From NCBI GenBank assembly GCA_002343775.1, contig DDSH01000024.1:154420-218419 (forward strand): 64,000 nt of DNA, in the 5' to 3' direction. The notes below the pieces were generated by a model. That model ran no database searches. It had not been told where the DNA came from and saw only the letters and a program-made list of their open reading frames with translations. Origin of the DNA: Anaerolineales bacterium UBA2395 (lineage in GTDB: Bacteria > Chloroflexota > Anaerolineae > Anaerolineales > Villigracilaceae). Below are positions 41,853 to 50,267 of the stretch, piece after piece. Made by a program: the position numbers and the translations under genes. Numbering within the stretch: the first letter of the stretch is position 1; every line of letters starts with the position of its first letter.

Positions 41853-43648
41853 CGATCCCTTTCCAGATACTCCGGCACCTCGATCATCGGCGGACGTTCA
41901 TATTCGGCGATCTGTTCCACGTCCAGAAAATACCCCTTGTTATCGCGGCGGATCAATTTCATCGAACGGTTCACATCGTCCAGCACGGCGCGACCGAAAC
42001 GTTTCTCCAATTTGCGGATGACGGTCTGGATGATGGCAAACGACATTTTGCTCAACGCCTCCAAATGCTGGTTGTGATGAATGCGCTCCAGCAAATCCAC
42101 CTGACCAATGGAGTGCAAGCCGAACTTTTCGTAGATGTCGATCAGCAAACCGGTTTCCACGCCGTAGCCAGAGTAGAAGGTGGCACGCTCCAGGGCTTCG
42201 CGCCTGCCGCCATATTCACCCGAAAGCGGCTGCACCACGCCGGAAAGTTCGGGGTAGAACAGGTTCAACAACGGGCGCGCGGTCAACTCGGTTACACGCC
42301 CACCGCCGCCCGCCTGCATCTTTTGCCCTACCTTCAACGGTCTTTTGTAAAAGCCCTTTACCAATTGGATCTGCGGGTTGATGAGCAGTGGACCGATAAT
42401 GCCATACACAAAACGCGGATGGATGTTGACAATGTCCGTATCGATCCACACAATGATGTCACCTTTAGTGACCAATAAACTCTTCCACAACGCTTCGCCT
42501 TTGCCTCGACGCGGATCCATATCTGGCAATAATTCTTGATGGATGTAAACAGGCACGCCTTCTTTCCTGGCGATCTCGCGTGTGCGATCTGTGGAATTCG
42601 AATCAATCAGCACGATCTCATCCAGCAACGGGAAGCGCTGAATCAATTCCTTTCTCATCGTACGAATGACCTTGCCCACGGTCTCTTCTTCGTTCAATGC
42701 GGGCAGCGCCAAACTGATCGTCACTCCTTGCTGCTTTTTCAATTCCGCCAATTCGCGCAGATTGCTGAATTCATCGGCATGGAAGGTGTTCTCTGCAAAC
42801 CACTTATCGACCAGAATCGAGATCGCTTCGAACCCGGATGTTTCATCGAGCACAATGTGCGGCATGGGTCGCCCGCTCTTCACCGCGATCACGGCGCATG
42901 GCGCTTCATTCAGGATTCTATCTGCCACATATTTGATCGAAGCGGAACTGGTGATGGGTTGCAGCGTAGTTCCCAAAACGATCACATCCGCTTTTTTGGC
43001 GTTTTCCAAAATAACCTGCGCCGCTTCATCCGTCACCTCGAACTGCTTCTGCACATCTGGCATTTGATTCAACACCCGCTCCAAACCTTTGAACGGCGCA
43101 TCGGTGCCTGTATTGGGGTCGTCTGTTCTGCGGATGTGTAAAGTGGTCAACCCTTTGGATTGCAACCCAAGCCCCACCCTTACCGCCAATTCGGCATGAG
43201 GTCCGCCTCTTACTGGAACCAGAACCTGTTTCGGCTTGCTGGAGATTTTTCCGCGCACCAGGGCTACGTCGCAGGGCGGGCGGGTGAGCACATCGCTCAC
43301 AGTGACGCGCAAGGCTTTGAGATGTGAATCAAACTCAAGACAAAGAAGATCCGGCTTTTCATCCTGAATTAAGTTCGAAAGTTCATTCCAGGGTTGATGT
43401 GAGACGATCACCTGTGTTTTGCTGGTGATCCGTTTGTCTTTGCCGTAAATGCGCAGAGAGCGGCGTAACGCGCGAGCCGCTGCCGCGCCAGTGCTGAGTG
43501 ATTGGTCCTCCGGCACAACGACAACCCCGATGAGGATGACCTCGGCGTTGAAATGACGTGCGGCATCGAGCGCATTCAAGCCGGGTCCGTCATGTATGAA
43601 TGGCACAAGAATGGTTTGAATGGGGGAAAAGTCGGAATGTTTTTGCAT
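41849..43648 (-). CDS. UspA-UspA-GpgS fusion: glucosyl-3-phosphoglycerate synthase
   Basis: 599 aa. Residues about 8-285 form two universal-stress-protein domains (ILVPFIHDGPGLNALDAA ... DVALVRG; KQVLVPVRGGPHAELAVRVG ... APCAVIAVKSG). From about 325 a GT81-type GT-A glycosyltransferase follows: ISLALPALNEEETVGKVI, LIDSNSTDRT, GKGEALWKSL, the DxD-like WIDTDIVN, and GGGGRVTELTARPLLNLFYPEL. It should transfer glucose from NDP-glucose to 3-phosphoglycerate. The Usp half may sense ATP or a nucleotide. The start MQKHSDFSP has GGAAGGA upstream. Confidence 0.87.
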   Translation of the reverse strand: MQKHSDFSPIQTILVPFIHDGPGLNALDAARHFNAEVILIGVVVVPEDQSLSTGAAAARALRRSLRIYGKDKRITSKTQVIVSHQPWNELSNLIQDEKPDLLCLEFDSHLKALRVTVSDVLTRPPCDVALVRGKISSKPKQVLVPVRGGPHAELAVRVGLGLQSKGLTTLHIRRTDDPNTGTDAPFKGLERVLNQMPDVQKQFEVTDEAAQVILENAKKADVIVLGTTLQPITSSASIKYVADRILNEAPCAVIAVKSGRPMPHIVLDETSGFEAISILVDKWFAENTFHADEFSNLRELAELKKQQGVTISLALPALNEEETVGKVIRTMRKELIQRFPLLDEIVLIDSNSTDRTREIARKEGVPVYIHQELLPDMDPRRGKGEALWKSLLVTKGDIIVWIDTDIVNIHPRFVYGIIGPLLINPQIQLVKGFYKRPLKVGQKMQAGGGGRVTELTARPLLNLFYPELSGVVQPLSGEYGGRREALERATFYSGYGVETGLLIDIYEKFGLHSIGQVDLLERIHHNQHLEALSKMSFAIIQTVIRKLEKRFGRAVLDDVNRSMKLIRRDNKGYFLDVEQIAEYERPPMIEVPEYLERDR

Positions 43649-43662
43649 GGTGTTTTCCTTCC

Positions 43663-44877
43663 TTAGTGCAACAAGGGGGCGATCTGCTGACGATAGATCG
43701 CTTCCCAACGAAACGATGCGCGCGCTCGTATGGCAAGCCGCGCCGGCATGGACGTTTTGAAATATGCCGCGATCATTTTTGCCACGTTTACCGGGTCTTC
43801 ATTGGGAGAGAAAAAACTGGCATCGCCCAAACCCAGTTTGCGCAGCGGGGGAATATCGGCGCAGAAGGCGGGCAGGTGACTGAATGCCGCTTCGATGAGC
43901 GGAATGCCAAAACCTTCTTCACGGCTGGGGAAGAGCAGGGCGTCTGCTGCGCGATAAAAATCGGCGATGACTTCATCGGGCAGAAAGCCATCGTATAGTT
44001 CGGCAAGAAAATGAGCCGAGCCTTCCAGCCCCAGGTCTTTGCGCAGACTGGTGAGCATGGCAAAGTATTTAACGTTATCGGCATTGTGTGGTCCAAGCGG
44101 ACCTGTTACGACCAGCGCGGCAAGCGGATACTCCTTCTTCAGCGCCGCCAGAGTCCACAGGGCGAGTTCGATATTTTTGCGCGGTGTGATACGCACGGGT
44201 AGCAGCAGAATGGGCGCAGAGTCGAGCAGGCGGGTGTGTGTGAGCAGGTCTTGGGTAAGGGGTTCGAATTTGTAGAAGAGGTTCATATCCACGCCGTTGG
44301 GGATGACGTGGATGGAGTTTTTGGGCAAGTTCATCAGCGCGGCAAGTTCATCCTGCCGCAATTCTGAAACAACGACATGGGTGGTGTTGCCCCAGTCGGT
44401 TTTGAGCAAATTCCAGGGGTAGCCTTCGTATAGTTCGGGCTGGTAGCGTGGAGTTGTCCACGCGAGGTCGTGATGCCAGAGCATCAGGCGCGGGAGTTTG
44501 CCGGTTGTGTGTAGTTGGTGCAGTGCAGCGGTGAGTGCGAGATTCTTGTTCAGTGAACAGACATTGTGCGCGATGAGCACATCGATTCCGACAAGGGCTT
44601 TTTGCAGTTCGTCGATCAATTCATTGCGCAATACCTCGAAGTTTGTGGTCACTTCACCGCGTTTTAGTTCGAGGTTCATGGCGCTCACGCGTTCATGGCG
44701 CGAATCTGCGAGCGGGATGCGGGTAAGCGGGATTGCGCCGTTCATGGATTCGCCGCGTGCTGCAATGAGCCGTACGGAATGTCCGTTTGCCGACATCAGC
44801 CGCGCATGGTGGGCAATGACGCTTTCCACGCCGCCAACGATGGGCGGTACAGAGTAATGCAGGATGGCAATGTTCAT
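43663..44877 (-). CDS. GT4-type glycosyltransferase
   Basis: 404 aa, GT-B fold. N-terminal GGVESVIAHHARLM and a C-terminal donor site with IPNGVDMNLFY, PVRITPRKNIELAL and the EX7E region FPSREEGFGIPLIEAAF. Located 14 nt before the GpgS fusion, so it may extend glucosylglycerate, for instance by adding mannose as in mannosylglucosylglycerate. Sugar donor and acceptor are not deducible. Confidence 0.83.
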   Translation of the reverse strand: MNIAILHYSVPPIVGGVESVIAHHARLMSANGHSVRLIAARGESMNGAIPLTRIPLADSRHERVSAMNLELKRGEVTTNFEVLRNELIDELQKALVGIDVLIAHNVCSLNKNLALTAALHQLHTTGKLPRLMLWHHDLAWTTPRYQPELYEGYPWNLLKTDWGNTTHVVVSELRQDELAALMNLPKNSIHVIPNGVDMNLFYKFEPLTQDLLTHTRLLDSAPILLLPVRITPRKNIELALWTLAALKKEYPLAALVVTGPLGPHNADNVKYFAMLTSLRKDLGLEGSAHFLAELYDGFLPDEVIADFYRAADALLFPSREEGFGIPLIEAAFSHLPAFCADIPPLRKLGLGDASFFSPNEDPVNVAKMIAAYFKTSMPARLAIRARASFRWEAIYRQQIAPLLH

Positions 44878-44889
44878 AAGATTCCTTTA

Positions 44890-46233
44890 TTAAACTTGAT
44901 ACCCCAAACAATCTGCAACAACGGCTTCAAGCCTGCGCTCAAGGACGGAATAGGAGAAGTAACGTTTGGCAAGTTGATAATTTGTCTCTGTCCATTCGTA
45001 GGTACGTTCGGGGTGTTGTAAGGCATGACGCACCGCTTCGATGGTGCTGGAACTGATGTAACCATCAAACCACAGGGTGTGAAAACCTTTGGGCTTAATA
45101 TCCACTTCGTAGATGGAGTAGTTGTTAACGAGGATCAGGCGTTTGTAGTATACGGCTTCGAGAAAGGCGTTTCCGAACCCTTCGATGCTGGATGGGTAGG
45201 TGACCAGATCGGCATGGGGATATACATCGCCAAGTGTGTAGATCTTCTGCCCGTCTTTTGTCGTTCCGCGCACATCCTGAACTTGATCTGCCTCAAACCT
45301 TACCGTCACATCCAGTAGATGCGCATACTCGCGGACACGGTGTTCATAGTCATTGCCTTCGTCGCCGCTGGCGTGTGAGATGATGAGTTTGGCGGGCAGG
45401 TCGAGGCGGCGCATCAACTCGATGGCGTGTTCGATGCCTTTGCGTTGAATGACGCGCGTGGGTTGCAGGAAGAAGAACTCACCATCCGCGATGCCAAAAT
45501 CTTTTCGGACAGAATCCGTGTACGGGTCCGGGGCGGGGGGCGGGGAGTCGAAATCCATCACATTGGGGATGATGCGCGAGGTCAGCCCGTGGCGCGAAGC
45601 AATCTGCTGTGCCTGCACCGTGTTGATGACGACATGCCGCACCGATGGCAGGCTGGGCGGAAACGCCGTTGCAAGATAATCGCCCACGCAGTTGACTTGA
45701 AACCGCTGGCGCTCCCAGTGAAAGTCGTGATGATGCGCGATGGTGGGGTAGCCCGTTTCGGCGATGAATTCAGTGATGGCAAGACCGAGCGGCAGGTTGA
45801 GCGGAATGGTCAGCGCGTTCTCGACGACGAGGATTTCAAGGTCGAAACGCCGTGCAAACTTGAACAACTCCGCTTTGAAATAATCTTTCAATTCGTTGAT
45901 GCGTTTGGTCATGGCGGGCGGGCGGACGTAGATGGAGAAAAAATCCTTTTGCAATTGGGCAATCTCAGGATGCGCCTTCCGTGCTTCATTTGTAACGGTC
46001 CAACTGCCGGAGTAGGCTTGTTGATTCAGGATATCAATTTCGGGGTGACGATAATGCGCCTCAGGCACGACGTGAGATGAGTCAGCGCTGCGGTCACATT
46101 CGCCTGCAAAGTAAAAACATTTGTGTCCCATCCGTTCGAGCACCGTGACCCATTTTTGTGTTTCCAGCGAAACGCCGTCGGTGCCGGCAAAACGGGTGGA
46201 GATAAAACCGATGTTATGGGAGGAAGGGTTCAT
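44890..46233 (-). CDS. GT4-type glycosyltransferase, second
   Basis: 447 aa, GT-B fold: GFISTRFAGTDGVSLETQKWV at the start, FLQPTRVIQRKGIEHAIELM and the EX7E region YPSSIEGFGNAFLEAVYY. This start and organisation resemble enzymes of mannosylglucosylglycerate synthesis in Petrotoga-like pathways, but this is a memory-based comparison. 9 nt after the GH13_18 gene and 12 nt before the next GT4 gene. Confidence 0.82.
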   Translation of the reverse strand: MNPSSHNIGFISTRFAGTDGVSLETQKWVTVLERMGHKCFYFAGECDRSADSSHVVPEAHYRHPEIDILNQQAYSGSWTVTNEARKAHPEIAQLQKDFFSIYVRPPAMTKRINELKDYFKAELFKFARRFDLEILVVENALTIPLNLPLGLAITEFIAETGYPTIAHHHDFHWERQRFQVNCVGDYLATAFPPSLPSVRHVVINTVQAQQIASRHGLTSRIIPNVMDFDSPPPAPDPYTDSVRKDFGIADGEFFFLQPTRVIQRKGIEHAIELMRRLDLPAKLIISHASGDEGNDYEHRVREYAHLLDVTVRFEADQVQDVRGTTKDGQKIYTLGDVYPHADLVTYPSSIEGFGNAFLEAVYYKRLILVNNYSIYEVDIKPKGFHTLWFDGYISSSTIEAVRHALQHPERTYEWTETNYQLAKRYFSYSVLERRLEAVVADCLGYQV

Positions 46234-46242
46234 GGGTAACCT

Positions 46243-47886
46243 CTAAATATTTTTTAACCATAGAATTTCGTACGGCTCAAGGATGATGTCGGAACCGTCT
46301 TTTGTGGAGAACGAGGCAGATTTCAGACTGACGTTGTGCAAACACAGAACGCACGCATTCCCATCCGACGAGATGCGCTCAACGGCAAAAACGGATGGAT
46401 GCAAATCCAGAATTTTCTGCGTCCCATGCGGATGAAATGCGGGCGAACTGCTGCGGACCTTCAGCAATTGACTGAATTTGTTGAAAACCTTGAAACGTAA
46501 AGAAGTCTCATCGGCAAGTTGATTTTGTAATTCGTCAAACTGCAATTTCTCGCGGTTGATGGTGCGGTTGCGCCCGGTTTGCTTTACGCCGTCTGCCCAG
46601 CCGCGCGAGCCGAAGAGGCTGTGGAAGTAGATGCCCGGCACGCCGAGGATGGATAGCATGATGGCTTGCGCGGCGAGAAAGCGGCTCACACTTAATTCAA
46701 GCGGATCATGCCCATTGGGGTTGGTCAACGCATCGAAGTAGTTGATGTTCATTTCATACGGGCTTTGCGATCCATCTGCGTTGTGTTTGTAGGAGATCAA
46801 GCCGCCATGTTCGATGACCTTATTGACCAACGAGTCGATCTCAGTGTTCGACAAAATTCCACGGGCAGGATTCAGCCCAATCCCGTCGTGCGAGGCGAGG
46901 AAGTTGAAGAAAGTCGTTTGATCCGAAGGCAATGTCAGGGTTTTTGCCCAGTTGGATAAAATCCGCGCATCGCCAGTGTGGAAGGTGTGCAAGGTCAGCG
47001 GCGGCAGGGCAAAGTTGTAGACGAGTTGCGCTTCATTCGTGCCGTCGCCAAAATAGGAGATGTTGTCTGTGTGCGGCACGTTGGTTTCGGTGATGAGTTG
47101 CAAATGCGGCGCGACTTTGCTGAGGGCGGCGCGCAAAAATTGAATGACGGTGTGTGTTTGCGACAGGTGAATACAGGTCGTGCCGATCTCTTTCCAAAGA
47201 TAGGCAATCGCATCGAGGCGGATGAAGGTCGCGCCGCGCTCGACATATAGCAGAAGAATGTCGAGGATTTCGAGCAGGACTTCGGGATTCTTGAAGTTGA
47301 GGTCGATCTGGTCGTCGCTGAAAGTCGTCCACACTTTTTTCTCGCCGGATGGAGTTTGGAATGAGGTTAGTAACGGCAGCGCACGCGGACGGACAACCTG
47401 CGAAAGGTCGGGTTCGCCTTCGATGGTGATGAAATACTCTTTGTAACGGTGGTCATCCAGCAAAAATTTTTGAAACCAATCGCTTTTTGAAGAAATATGA
47501 TTGATGACGCCATCGAACATCAACCGAAAATTTTGCATGGAAGAGACATCGTCCCACGTGCCGAGGTTGGGATCAATTTGGCGGTAATCTACAACGGAAA
47601 AACCATCGTCGGATGTCCACGGGTAGAAGGGCAGGATGTGGATTCCATTGACGATGCCGGTGAGATGTTCATCGCAAAATCGTTTGAGGGTTTGCAACGG
47701 GGTTTCGGTTGGGTGCTGAACTTGATCGCCGTATGAGATGAGGAGTGAGTCGCGTTCGCTGAGTCCGCCATCCCGTTGTGGGAGGCGCGGGCGGTAGCCA
47801 TCCAGTAGATGTTGAGTTTGTTGGAGCAGGCGCGGGGCTTGGTCGGCTCCGTAAAGAAACTCAAGATGCTGAAGAAGATCGTTCAT
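46243..47886 (-). CDS. GH13 subfamily 18 phosphorylase (sucrose/glucosylglycerate phosphorylase type)
   Basis: 547 aa (beta/alpha)8 enzyme. Nucleophile Asp225 (FIRLDAIAYLWK), acid/base Glu267 (LITETNVP), transition-state Asp334 (FLASHDGIGLNP), plus GIHILPFYPWTSDDGFSVVDY, typical of subfamily 18 phosphorylases. Such enzymes release glucose 1-phosphate from sucrose, glucosylglycerol or glucosylglycerate. Being in one operon with a GpgS, glucosylglycerate phosphorylase is the best guess. Overlaps the preceding DUF2179 gene by 4 nt. Confidence 0.86.
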   Translation of the reverse strand: MNDLLQHLEFLYGADQAPRLLQQTQHLLDGYRPRLPQRDGGLSERDSLLISYGDQVQHPTETPLQTLKRFCDEHLTGIVNGIHILPFYPWTSDDGFSVVDYRQIDPNLGTWDDVSSMQNFRLMFDGVINHISSKSDWFQKFLLDDHRYKEYFITIEGEPDLSQVVRPRALPLLTSFQTPSGEKKVWTTFSDDQIDLNFKNPEVLLEILDILLLYVERGATFIRLDAIAYLWKEIGTTCIHLSQTHTVIQFLRAALSKVAPHLQLITETNVPHTDNISYFGDGTNEAQLVYNFALPPLTLHTFHTGDARILSNWAKTLTLPSDQTTFFNFLASHDGIGLNPARGILSNTEIDSLVNKVIEHGGLISYKHNADGSQSPYEMNINYFDALTNPNGHDPLELSVSRFLAAQAIMLSILGVPGIYFHSLFGSRGWADGVKQTGRNRTINREKLQFDELQNQLADETSLRFKVFNKFSQLLKVRSSSPAFHPHGTQKILDLHPSVFAVERISSDGNACVLCLHNVSLKSASFSTKDGSDIILEPYEILWLKNI

Positions 47887-48443
47887 TTGGATTTCCTCAA
47901 AAAGAACGGACGGGACGACATGGCAGGCGGGAAGACGCCATGTTCTGCCGAGCGTAATTCTTCGACGGTGAAAAATGCGTTGGGGTATGCCGATTGAATG
48001 ACATCTGCGACTTCGGGGAGGTTCTTGCGTTGGACGACGGTGTAGATCAGTTGAACGGGTCCTTGCGAGCCGTGACCGTCTACGCGGGTGAAGCCGTAGC
48101 CTTTGGCGGCGAGGGCTTTGGGCACATCCTGCACGTGGCTGGGGAGGATGGCGCGTACCACCAACATGCCGAGCGCGAGTTTGTCTTCGATGAACATGCC
48201 GATATAGTTGCCTGCGGCAAATCCGCCCGCGTAGGCGAGGTAAGCAACGAGGTTATGCGCGCCTTTGGTGATCTGGGCGATGACGCTGACCCAGATGAAG
48301 ACTTCGATGAACCCGAGCAGGGGAGCGAGATATTTTTTGCCGCGTGAGGTGAAGATGATGCGCAGTGTGCCGAGGGTTACATCTACGACGCGGGCGAAGA
48401 AAACCAGTAAAGGCAAACCGACCCAAACATACCAATCAAACAT
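47883..48443 (-). CDS. DUF2179/UPF0316 membrane protein
   Basis: 186 aa. Three helices in the first 95 residues (LPLLVFFARVVDVTLGTLRIIF, APLLGFIEVFIWVSVIAQI, AYLAYAGGFAAGNYIGMFIEDKL), then a cytoplasmic DUF2179 domain (VRAILPSHVQDVPKALAAKGYGFTRVDGHGSQGPVQLIYTVV). DUF2179 domains occur on sensors and transporters and have a PII-like ligand-binding fold. First gene of the locus, preceded by GGAGATC. Function unknown. Confidence 0.85.
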   Translation of the reverse strand: MFDWYVWVGLPLLVFFARVVDVTLGTLRIIFTSRGKKYLAPLLGFIEVFIWVSVIAQITKGAHNLVAYLAYAGGFAAGNYIGMFIEDKLALGMLVVRAILPSHVQDVPKALAAKGYGFTRVDGHGSQGPVQLIYTVVQRKNLPEVADVIQSAYPNAFFTVEELRSAEHGVFPPAMSSRPFFLRKSK

Positions 48444-48491
48444 AGATCTCCTTTAGAGAGTGGCTAAGAGAGCATTTCATAGCTCATTTTT

Positions 48492-48583
48492 AACCACAGA
48501 TGAATAGGATAAACTCAGATTCTTGATGAAGACAGCCTTGAAAATGCTCTTATATCCTTTTCATCCGTGTTTGTCTGTGGTGA
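48492..48583. repeat. dispersed palindromic 'ACCACAGAT' spacer repeat, second copy
   Basis: AACCACAGATGAATAGGATA ... TATCCTTTTCATCCGTGTTT then GTCTGTGGT: imperfect inverted repeat with the same arms as 3321-3396. Lies in the 271-nt gap between the DUF2179 gene and asnB, with the block at 48616-48688. Confidence 0.65.
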
Positions 48584-48615
48584 ATTGATCTTAAGAAACA
48601 CTTTCTAAAAACATA

Positions 48616-48688
48616 GCCACAAAGACACAAAATCGCAAAGTCACAAAGTTTTTCTCTTTGAGGCTTGGTGTCTTCGTGACTTTGTGGC
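48616..48688. repeat. dispersed palindromic 'GCCACAAAG' spacer repeat
   Basis: GCCACAAAGACACAAAATCG ... GTGTCTTCGTGACTTTGTGGC, long imperfect inverted repeat followed by A7. The right arm recurs at 2031-2060. It may terminate asnB transcription. Confidence 0.65.
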
Positions 48689-48714
48689 AAAAAAACAGTC
48701 TGTCAGGCGTTTTC

Positions 48715-50208
48715 TTACAGACTGCGGCTGTGTCCCATGGTGTTGAAGAGGAAGGTGTCGTCGTAGTGTTCGCGGATGGTATTGTAATAATACAACGCTT
48801 CCTTGTTTTTTAGCGTGTAATTCCATTTGTCTTGCAGGCGTTTGCTTTCGGAGAGAAAGTCAGCGTCTAAGATCTCGCGTTCCGCGAGTTCGGCGATCAG
48901 GTCGGAGGAACCAGCGCCTTTTGAGAATTTCTGCTTGGGGCGGTGGACGATGTTTTCGGGCAATTCATCCGCGAAGGCTTGGCGCAGCAAATGTTTAGGG
49001 ACGCGTCCGTTGTGCAACTTCCAAGCGGGGGGAAAGCCCAAGGCAGTGGCAACCGATTTTACGTCGAGGAAGGGGACGCGGGCTTCCAATCCAAATGCCA
49101 TGGACATGCGGTCGGCGCGTTGTAAATTCGTGTTATGGAGCGCTTCGGTGATCTCGATCATTTCGTTTTGCAACGCTTCGGGCTGGGTAAACTCTGACAG
49201 ATATTCGTAGCCGGCATAGATCTCATCCGCGCCTTCGCCGGTAAGAAAAACTTTCACATGGTCTGCGGTAAGTTTGGCAAGAAAATAATTCGGAATGGCG
49301 CTGCGGACAAGCGCAGGGTCGAAGGTTTCAAGATAATACAAGACTTCGGGCAATGCTTTGACCATGTCTGCTTCGTTGTAGATGAGTTGGTGATGTTGGG
49401 TGTGCAAAAACTCAGACATCTGCTGCGCGGCGGCGAGGTCTTCGCTGCCTTCCACACCGACGGCGAAGGAATGCAGTTGCTCCGTCCCTTTGCAAGCCAG
49501 CATCGAGACGATGCTGCTGTCCAATCCGCCGCTCAGGCTGACTCCCACGGGCACATCGGCGAGCAGGCGTTTTTGTACGGCGTTGTAAAGCGTTTCGCGG
49601 ATGATGGGCAGCGCGTCGGCTTCACTTCCGCTGAATAGTTGGATGGTCTTGCGGATGTCGTAATAACGATGCCAATCGGTTTTGGAATGCAGCCAATGCC
49701 CGGCAGGAAATTCCTGAATGGAGGTGGCAAGCCCTTGCAGGGTTTTGATCTCGGAAGCGAAATAGGTGGTTGAACCATTCGCGCTTTTGCCGAGGTAAAG
49801 AGGTTTGATGCCGAGCGGGTCGCGCGCCATGAGGGTTTCGCCATTGCGATAGATGACGAAGGCAAACATGCCATCGAGTAGTTTTATGAATTCAGGTCCA
49901 AACCTTTTGAAAAGATGCAAAAGCACTTCGGTATCTGAATGGGTTTTGAGATTCTGCTCGGGCAGATACTTGCGTTGCAGTTCGCGGTAGTTGTAGATTT
50001 CCCCGTTGAAAGCGATCCAAGTGTCTTCGTATTGCATGGGTTGGTGTCCGCCTGCGAGGTCAAGAATGGCGAGACGGGTATGCCCAAGCGTGGCATGGTC
50101 AAGGGGTTGAACCCCGTGTCCATCCGGTCCGCGATGGGCGAGTTTGGCGACCATCTGCTGTACGTTTTCGTTTGCTGGTTGATTCAATGCGCCAGCGATT
50201 CCACACAT
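48715..50208 (-). CDS. asnB: asparagine synthetase (glutamine-hydrolysing)
   Basis: Makes asparagine from aspartate, glutamine and ATP. 497 aa: class II glutaminase domain beginning at catalytic Cys2 (MCGIAGA) with LAHRGPDG and FNGEIYNYRELQ, then the synthetase domain with the PP-loop VSLSGGLDSSIVS and LTGEGADEIYAGYEY. Shorter than E. coli AsnB (554) by trimming of the C-terminus. GGAGAAAT precedes the ATG. Stands alone between terminators. Confidence 0.92.
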   Translation of the reverse strand: MCGIAGALNQPANENVQQMVAKLAHRGPDGHGVQPLDHATLGHTRLAILDLAGGHQPMQYEDTWIAFNGEIYNYRELQRKYLPEQNLKTHSDTEVLLHLFKRFGPEFIKLLDGMFAFVIYRNGETLMARDPLGIKPLYLGKSANGSTTYFASEIKTLQGLATSIQEFPAGHWLHSKTDWHRYYDIRKTIQLFSGSEADALPIIRETLYNAVQKRLLADVPVGVSLSGGLDSSIVSMLACKGTEQLHSFAVGVEGSEDLAAAQQMSEFLHTQHHQLIYNEADMVKALPEVLYYLETFDPALVRSAIPNYFLAKLTADHVKVFLTGEGADEIYAGYEYLSEFTQPEALQNEMIEITEALHNTNLQRADRMSMAFGLEARVPFLDVKSVATALGFPPAWKLHNGRVPKHLLRQAFADELPENIVHRPKQKFSKGAGSSDLIAELAEREILDADFLSESKRLQDKWNYTLKNKEALYYYNTIREHYDDTFLFNTMGHSRSL

Positions 50209-50225
50209 GATATTTCTCCTTTATC

Positions 50226-50259
50226 AGACCTGACAGGTTTCCGAAAACCTGTCAGGTCT
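50226..50259 (-). terminator. terminator of the opine-dehydrogenase-like gene
   Basis: AGACCTGACAGGTTT / AAACCTGTCAGGTCT, perfect 15-bp stem with a 4-nt loop, 8 nt past the stop codon on the minus strand. Confidence 0.75.
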
Positions 50260-50267
50260 TGCTTCAA

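Noticed and set aside
48492..48688. CRISPR array
   Set aside because: The repeated units are inverted, not direct, differ in sequence, and have no regular spacers; no cas genes occur in the window.
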